From positions 57,177 through 115,630 of the forward strand of contig NZ_MPOH02000022.1 in NCBI RefSeq assembly GCF_001896135.2: a stretch of 58,454 bases of DNA. The letters run 5' to 3'. The position numbers and the translations under genes were made by a program. The notes below the pieces were generated by a model that did no database searches, was not told the origin of the DNA, and worked only from the letters and a program-made list of their open reading frames with translations. Positions within the stretch are counted from its first letter, which is position 1; each line of letters starts with the position of its first letter. Positions 53,514 to 58,454 of the stretch are shown one piece after another. The stretch comes from Streptomyces phaeoluteigriseus. GTDB taxonomy: Bacteria > Actinomycetota > Actinomycetes > Streptomycetales > Streptomycetaceae.

Positions 53514-53837
53514 TCAATAATCGCGTGCCCACCTTCACGGGGGAAGGCCCCCCGGCTGGCGAGCTGAGCTGGAACTCGCCGACATACGTGAGCCGGAACC
53601 GCGCTCGGTGCTCTTGCAAGGCCGGACAAAGGCGGAATGGAAGGGCCTGCACGTGATCGACCCCAGCGACATCGACGTCTTCCGCGGCCCTGGACCTGGC
53701 CAAGGGCGAACACCACACCCAGCCCCTGCTCTGCCGCGCCAGACGCCAGGCCGACGTCCGCTTCGTGATGCTCTGAGATGGAACCGTCTATGAGCCCTCA
53801 ACCGGCTGAGACCAGGTGAGGAGACCAGACCGCTCGA
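53514..53837 (+). pseudogene. IS110-family transposase N-terminal scrap
   Basis: Around 53655-53770 the plus strand reads VIDPSDIDVF and, after a one-base break, LDLAKGEHHTQ, which fits the start of IS110 DEDD transposases (DVF-GLDVGK-EHHA with the first Asp). The rest is lost; the flanking bases have no gene. Confidence 0.5.
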
Positions 53838-54071
53838 TCAGTCCTCCGGCCGAAGCCGCTGACGAGCTGCCTCAAGCCGCTGGTCATAGTCAGAGGCAAA
53901 GAGCTCAGGAAGCGCCTTGTCGAGCGTTCCGGCGATCCGATGGATCGGCGCCCAGACCGCCGGGTCGTCCACAACGCGGCTGAGGTCCGTCATCTGGAGC
54001 TTCTCCAGCCAGTGCGACAGCACCAGCGCCTCGTCACCCGTGAGCTTGATCCTGACCTGACCATCACTCAT
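53838..54071 (-). CDS. Hypothetical 77-residue helical protein
   Basis: MSDGQVRIKLTGDEALVLSH, then WLEKLQMTDLSRVVDDPAVW and HRIAGTLDKALPELFASDYD. An amphipathic, probably all-helical protein of the kind often found singly in Streptomyces. Not recognised. Second ATG chosen, two codons in; codon bias is normal and the stop clean. Confidence 0.65.
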   Translation of the reverse strand: MSDGQVRIKLTGDEALVLSHWLEKLQMTDLSRVVDDPAVWAPIHRIAGTLDKALPELFASDYDQRLEAARQRLRPED

Positions 54072-54998
54072 GCACACCCCTACGGCTCGGCCTGCCCTTG
54101 ACCGGACGAACCTACTGGCCCTGGACCTTGACCAAACACCTAGGCGCCCCGTCGGATGATATTCCTATCCCTAGGCCAACTCGGTTGTCCTCGGCAGGCA
54201 CTGAGAACGGTGAAGGGGATGTCAACAGCCGACGGGTGGGAGGGGCCCCTCTTTCCGGCAGCGGGTGATTACGGCGTAATCATTTGTGGCCGGCTGGCGC
54301 GGGGGTCTTCCGCGATGACAGCTGTATCTGCCCTAGGCCGCCAACAGGGGACGCCCCGGTGGGTGCCTCAGTCGTCGGCGGCGACGGTGAGAGTGATCTA
54401 CCGAGCCGAACGGTCGATGAGTACGAACTCGTGAAATTCGTCGTGCACACGTCGCGGGCGAGATCGAATGGGCCATCCCCGGTGGACTCCCCCACCGGGC
54501 GAGCGCATCAGCACGCGGCCGGTGCCCGGACCGACCCGCCGCTGCGCCCGCGTCAACTGCGGACTGCACCTAGTTCGGGACGGTGCCGGCAAAGACCCGC
54601 GTTCCGCGGGTCGGTTCGAGATGGCCTCGCACGAGGCCCGAGAACCTCACGGCCGACAAGAGGCACAGCGACAGCCCGTGCTGCGAGAGGCTGCGGCGTC
54701 GGCGCATCCGGCACACGATCCAGGGGAAAACCAACAGCCGGGCCGCCCGCCTACGCAAAGGCTCACGCGGCGGATGGCCACTCGGCTTCGATGAGGACCG
54801 TTACAGGAATCGCCCGTGGAACGGGCGAGCAACCGACTCAAGCAGTCCCGAGCGGTGGCCACGCGGTACGACAAGTGGGTACGCCTTCATTGGCACCATC
54901 ACCGCAGCGTCGCTCGTGATACGGCTCCGGTTTTGACAAAGGCGAGGCAGGTCAGAACCCGCTCGGGCCGACTGTAAGTGGCGTCTTATGGTTCCGGG
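54072..54998. other. Long non-coding stretch with first centromere-like palindrome
   Basis: About 930 bp without a recognised gene; open frames have no family features. The palindrome at 54266 is the only clear element. Confidence 0.4.
54266..54282. repeat. parS-like palindrome, copy 1
   Basis: TGATTACGGCGTAATCA, perfect 8-bp arms round one base. Same arms as at 55714, 56455 and 57393. Confidence 0.75.
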
Positions 54999-55568
54999 AT
55001 GAGTAACTCTGCCGCGGCTGCTGTCCTCACAACCTCTGACCTGCCTGAAGCGATACGCGCGGTGCGCGCCTTGCTGGGCATGGCAGACATCGGTCAGGGA
55101 GAGGTCGACTTCGAAGCCGTGATCAGGTCGCCGGATGTCCTGGCGCGAGTACGTCACGTACTGCCCGACCTCGAATGGTGGGCGTCGGCTGGCAAGGAGC
55201 ACGGTTCGTCGGAGGTCGGCGACGATCCTGCAGACTGCCTGCCGATCCGGGTGTTCGAGTGGGGTCGTCCGCTAGATTGCGCCGAGCCCTTCATCGCCGC
55301 TCTGGGGCCAGATGCTGCGGCTGTTCGGTGGGATCTGGATGGGTGGCCTGCGGTTCCCGAAGCGGGACTGGAGGCGATCTCGCAGAAGTACGCCTACCTC
55401 ACGCTGAGTGTGAATTCTCGAGACCTCTACCAGGACGAGCCGTCGCAGGACCACACCATCCACGTGCACGTCCGGAACCCGAACGGCGATCAGATCGCCC
55501 GCGTCCATTGGCTCGCCGATCAAGTGGGTGGCCGGTTCACAGGCAGGGTGGAGTTGGCACCCCTGTAA
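54999..55568 (+). CDS. Hypothetical protein next to the partition locus
   Basis: A 189-residue acidic soluble protein: LTTSDLPEAIRAVRALLGMA, EVDFEAVIRSPDVLARVRHV, DCLPIRVFEWGRPLDCAEPF, KYAYLTLSVNSRDLYQDEPS and HTIHVHVRNPNGDQIARVHW. Codon usage is less GC3-biased than in the surface-polymer genes. No known motif. It lies between two copies of the palindrome, so it may belong to plasmid maintenance. Confidence 0.65.
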   Translation: MSNSAAAAVLTTSDLPEAIRAVRALLGMADIGQGEVDFEAVIRSPDVLARVRHVLPDLEWWASAGKEHGSSEVGDDPADCLPIRVFEWGRPLDCAEPFIAALGPDAAAVRWDLDGWPAVPEAGLEAISQKYAYLTLSVNSRDLYQDEPSQDHTIHVHVRNPNGDQIARVHWLADQVGGRFTGRVELAPL

Positions 55569-55713
55569 CTCCGTAGGAAGCAGGCAAGACCGCCGTCTCC
55601 ATCCGTGTGTGCCGCGTGGTCGTCCGGACTGGTCCTAACAATCACGCATCGGCGGTCGTGGCTTTGGGGCTGGGACCGCGTGGGGTCCGAAGACGATGCA
55701 CGGTGATGCTTGG

Positions 55714-55730
55714 TGATTACGCCGTAATCG
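55714..55730. repeat. parS-like palindrome, copy 2
   Basis: TGATTACGCCGTAATCG, one mismatch in the outer base. Confidence 0.7.
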
Positions 55731-56454
55731 CTCACGGCTTGGGGGAGCAGGCGGGCATCGGCCCTTGCGGGGCAAGCACATCCGCTCGGCTCGCACGCTG
55801 AGCGGGGGAGTGGTGTCCGTCGTGAGCCGGAGACCGAGGCGCCGCGGTCAGGCTCTTCCAACTGGCGTTGGTGACTCCTGTTTTGGGCGATGCGTCGCTG
55901 CCGCATGAGGACCGGTCCAGGTGCCACCTGTGACAGTCGCCTGGAGACAGCGGTGCGGCGGCCGGTGAGCTGGTTCGACGGTTGTGTCGTTTCGTTGGGA
56001 CGTCGAGCGTCAGGCACCGTCTACGGGGGAGTGGGCGGGGAGCTTGTGGTGGCTCGAGCGGAACCCAGCGCTGCCACGGTCTCAAGGCGTGGGCTGAACT
56101 GGCTGATGTGGTTGGCCTTTCCGGTCGTGTCCGATTGCCCGCCGCCAACCGGTCGACCGTTCCCTTCGATGAGAACGGCCGTCTCATGCCGGCTCAACTC
56201 ATCGCGCGTACCGGTTCGATGGTTGCTGATGTGGCTGGGCTGGGGGAGGCGCTGGACTGATGGAGTCTGGTGCACGTGGTCTGTCTCGACCGGGCGGCGA
56301 CGTCAACGGTTTGCCCAGCTGACCCGTGCAGCGTGGTCGTTGCTGGTCTTCTGAAGCATGAGGCGGGCTGCTCGCGGGGCTGATGTCTTCCTCGGAGGCA
56401 CTGCCAGGGATCAGCCGTGCCGACAGTTTCGGGTTGGTGGGCAACCGGGAGTGG

Positions 56455-56471
56455 TGATTACCGCGTAATCA
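56455..56471. repeat. parS-like palindrome, copy 3
   Basis: TGATTACCGCGTAATCA, one mismatch next to the centre; 77 bp upstream of the parA start. Confidence 0.75.
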
Positions 56472-56508
56472 CTCTGTGGGGACGCACTTTCAGCATCAAC
56501 CTGGCTTA

Positions 56509-56547
56509 ACTAACGTGTCGATGCTGCGTTTGATCAAGGACGTTAGT
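56509..56547. promoter_or_regulatory. Dyad before parA
   Basis: ACTAACG (56509-56515) faces CGTTAGT (56541-56547), ending right at the chosen ATG. Possible autoregulatory site for the DNA-binding N-terminus of ParA. Confidence 0.45.
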
Positions 56548-57825
56548 ATGGTGTCTTTCATGAGTTCGCCAGTCACCTCCAGCGACCGCGAGAAGGTCGT
56601 CTCCAAACTGCCGGGATGGCTCCGGCAGAACCTGAAAATCAGAGCCGCTCAGCACGGCATCGAGATCCAGGCTGCCGTCGAACAGGGCATCAGCGACTGG
56701 TGCACCCTGGCCGCCACCCCCGCGACCGTCGACACCGCCAGCGCCGACTCCTTCTCCACCTTCCTGCCTCCAGGCCAGTGGGAGGACTTCCGGCAGATCG
56801 CTTCCGACCGGCGCGTGTCCCTCATCCAAGGGCTCGCCCAGTCCGTTCAGTTGTGGCTCGACACCAACCCGGCACCCGATATCGAGCGGCCTTCGATCAC
56901 CCGCCGCATCGTCGTCTGCAACCAGAAGGGCGGAGTGGGCAAGACCGCCATCACCGCCGGCCTGGGTGAAGCGCTGGCGGAAGACTCCGACAAGCTGCAC
57001 CCCGTCCGTGTGGCGAAGGCCCTCACCAAGGCTCTGCGTGCAAGCGAGACCCACACGGACACCGCGGAGTTGGACGGCGATCCGCTCGACATCGAAAACC
57101 TCCCCGGTCCCGGTCTGCGGGTGCTGCTCGTCGACTTCGACCCGCAGTGCCACCTCACCAATCAGCTCGGTGCGGCTCCCCTGCCGATGAACGGTGACAG
57201 CCTCACCAACCACATGGCCGGCGATCCGAAGGGCGATCTCCGCGACCTCCTCGTCTCCGTCGACGAAGACACCTTCGGCGGCCGCCTGCACCTCCTGCCC
57301 GCCTGCAACGACGCCTTCCTTCTCGACGTGAAGCTCTCGGCCGTACGCGCCCGCGAAGCCGCGCTGGAACGGGCACTCGCACCGCTCGAGCCTGATTACG
57401 ACGTAATCATCGTCGACTGCCCGCCCAGCCTCGGCCTCAGCATGGACGCCGCCGCCTACTACGGCCGGCGCCGCGACAGCGAGAAGCCCGGTCAGTCCGG
57501 GGCCCTCGTCGTCGTCCAGGCCGAAGACAGCTCCGCCGACGCCTACGAGCTCCTCACCACACAGGTCGACGACCTGCGCGGCGACCTCCAGGTCGACATC
57601 GACTACCTCGGCATCGTCGTCAACCTGTACGACTCCCGCCGCGGTTACATCGCCACCTCCTCCCTCCAGGGTTGGGTGGACATAAAGGATCCGCGGGTCG
57701 TGGGGCTCATCGGGGACCTCAAGGAGCAGAAGGAAGCTGTCCGTGTGAAGAAGCCGCTGCTGTCGTACGCGCCCAAGTCGCAGCAGGCAGTCGGCATGCG
57801 CGCCCTGGCAAGGGAGGTCTTGTGA
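56548..57825 (+). CDS. parA: ParA partition ATPase with N-terminal DNA-binding extension
   Basis: The 425-residue ATPase moves plasmid copies apart on the nucleoid. The deviant Walker A is QKGGVGKTA (126-134), Walker A' LLVDFDPQCHLTNQLG, Walker B DYDVIIVDCPPSLGL. Residues 1-115 are extra: two similar segments, LPGWLRQNLKIRAAQHGIEI and LPPGQWEDFRQIASDRRVSL, each look like a ribbon-helix-helix unit, probably for autorepression. Between Walker A and A' there is an insertion of about 35 residues. The ATG at 56548 follows AAGGA; upstream GTG 56476 is possible but lacks one. A palindrome lies within the Walker B codons. Stop overlaps parB start. Confidence 0.93.
   Translation: MVSFMSSPVTSSDREKVVSKLPGWLRQNLKIRAAQHGIEIQAAVEQGISDWCTLAATPATVDTASADSFSTFLPPGQWEDFRQIASDRRVSLIQGLAQSVQLWLDTNPAPDIERPSITRRIVVCNQKGGVGKTAITAGLGEALAEDSDKLHPVRVAKALTKALRASETHTDTAELDGDPLDIENLPGPGLRVLLVDFDPQCHLTNQLGAAPLPMNGDSLTNHMAGDPKGDLRDLLVSVDEDTFGGRLHLLPACNDAFLLDVKLSAVRAREAALERALAPLEPDYDVIIVDCPPSLGLSMDAAAYYGRRRDSEKPGQSGALVVVQAEDSSADAYELLTTQVDDLRGDLQVDIDYLGIVVNLYDSRRGYIATSSLQGWVDIKDPRVVGLIGDLKEQKEAVRVKKPLLSYAPKSQQAVGMRALAREVL
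57393..57409. repeat. parS-like palindrome, copy 4, inside parA
   Basis: TGATTACGACGTAATCA, perfect. It encodes DYDVI of the Walker B strand and forces the rare codon GTA, where neighbours use GTC. Confidence 0.75.
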
Positions 57826-58454
57826 GCAAGGCCGATCAGCTCGGAGCCGGCCGGTTCGGCGGGGGAGTGCGCCCGGTCAGCGCCCGTCGTCAGGCGGTCG
57901 CCGCGGCTACCGGGGTGCCCACCGAAGGCGTGGCGCCGCCTGCCGCCCTTCCGGTCGACCGGATCAGTCCCAACCCCGACAACCCGCGCTCCACGCTCGG
58001 TGACCTGACCGATCTCGCCGGCAGCCTCAAGACGCACGGGCAGAAAGTCGCAATTACGGTCATGAATCGCGACGCCTACCTCAAAGCCAACCCGAACCAG
58101 GAAGCCAACCTCGAGCCGGACACCACCCACGTCGTCGTCGACGGCAGCAGCCGTCTCGCTGCCGCACGCGAAGCCGGCCTTGCCACCATCAAGGTCATGG
58201 TCAGCGACGACCAGGGAGGAACCTCGGAAGAACTCCTCGAGTCCGCCCTGGTGGCCAACATCCACCGCCAGGATCTCGAAGAGCTCGACGAGGCTCGCGC
58301 GCTCCAACGGCTTCTGGCCATCCACGGGAGCCAGAGGGCCCTGGCCAAGCGCCTGCACCGCTCTCAGGGGTGGGTGTCGCAGCGTCTCTCACTCCTTGGC
58401 CTGACCCCTGAGCTCCAGGCCCGCATCGGGGAAGAGCCTATTGATCTGCTGCGG
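57822..58454 (+). CDS. parB: ParB centromere-binding protein, 3' end beyond window
   Basis: GTG start within the parA stop (GTGA), ribosome site AGGGAGG. The visible 211 residues contain the ParB/Spo0J N-terminal domain: LPVDRISPNPDNPRSTLGDL, SLKTHGQKVAITVMNRDAY, HVVVDGSSRLAAAREAGLA and LLESALVANIHRQDLEELDE, EARALQRLL, then the helix-turn-helix GSQRALAKRLHRSQGWVSQR. VDGSSR replaces the usual GERR CTP-binding box (plasmid-type variant). It should bind the palindromes around it and stimulate ParA. Confidence 0.93.
   Translation, partial: MSKADQLGAGRFGGGVRPVSARRQAVAAATGVPTEGVAPPAALPVDRISPNPDNPRSTLGDLTDLAGSLKTHGQKVAITVMNRDAYLKANPNQEANLEPDTTHVVVDGSSRLAAAREAGLATIKVMVSDDQGGTSEELLESALVANIHRQDLEELDEARALQRLLAIHGSQRALAKRLHRSQGWVSQRLSLLGLTPELQARIGEEPIDLLR

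Larger units (their letters stand above)
55569..56508. other. Non-coding stretch with palindromes 2 and 3
   Basis: About 940 bp. Rightward 55990-56260 has a frame ending LIARTGSMVADVAGLGEALD that faintly recalls an IS1380-like N-terminus, too weak to call. Otherwise only the two palindromes. Confidence 0.35.

Noticed and set aside
55980..56260. Possible IS1380-like transposase N-terminus
   Set aside because: Similarity is limited to a vague hydrophobic pattern with no catalytic residue; too weak to annotate as a gene.

Overview
The window is very GC-rich, has strong third-position G/C bias, uses GTG starts often, and its recognisable genes are actinomycete families (ALF-repeat N-terminus, DUF574 methyltransferase, DUF4235, DUF6131, lamin-tail protein, replication-relaxation protein). 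It is almost certainly from Streptomyces or a close relative. Plasmid-type parA/parB genes at the right end, recurring centromere-like palindromes, a replication-relaxation fragment and many insertion-sequence scars point to a giant linear plasmid or a chromosome arm that has absorbed one. No tRNA, rRNA or CRISPR array was seen.

Layout. 0.2-2.1 kb: hemerythrin-like protein, small membrane and secreted proteins, IS701 scar. 2.4-17.2 kb: an exopolysaccharide/cell-surface glycopolymer cluster with an initiating sugar-phosphate transferase, acyltransferase, two glycosyltransferases, a GDP-mannose-epimerase-like enzyme, a Wzy-like polymerase, a Wzz-like chain-length protein, a Wzx-like flippase, a secreted propeller/FN3 protein, a cytidylyltransferase, a CDP-alcohol phosphotransferase and a Tat-exported beta-helix protein. 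17.2-25.3 kb: accessory zone of methyltransferases, DUF3291, a BKACE enzyme, GNAT, and remains of IS5, IS21, IS701, integrase-like, LexA-like and SMI1-like genes, plus a 154-bp MITE. 25.3-30.2 kb: MarR/hydrolase pair with two clear operators, a second hydrolase, a wrecked unknown gene, a DUF574 methyltransferase. 30.6-35.5 kb: envelope/stress genes (holin-family, DUF3618, DUF4235, PRC-barrel/DUF2382, DUF6131, PAP2, cupin). 35.6-39.4 kb: replication-relaxation fragment, DUF1877, TetR remnant divergent from a methyltransferase, RmlD and LuxR remnants. 39.9-43.1 kb: a three-gene cassette built round a membrane-anchored STAND NTPase. 43.1-44.4 kb: an antibiotic-kinase gene flanked by inverted repeats. 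44.4-54.1 kb: epimerase and Mrr fragments, lamin-tail protein, IS630, a membrane-anchored Mrr nuclease operon, a regulator, IS3 and IS110 remains. 54.2-58.4 kb: partition locus with parA, the 5' part of parB and four copies of a 17-bp palindrome.

A striking feature is that at least fifteen otherwise sound genes are broken by a single missing base, nearly always repairable by adding one G or C. Either the sequence carries systematic -1 indel errors, or much of the region is decaying. I annotate these as frameshifted and say where the break lies. The best candidate for a new system is the STAND cassette, whose first and third genes share a glycine-rich motif and whose first two genes may really be one transmembrane protein.
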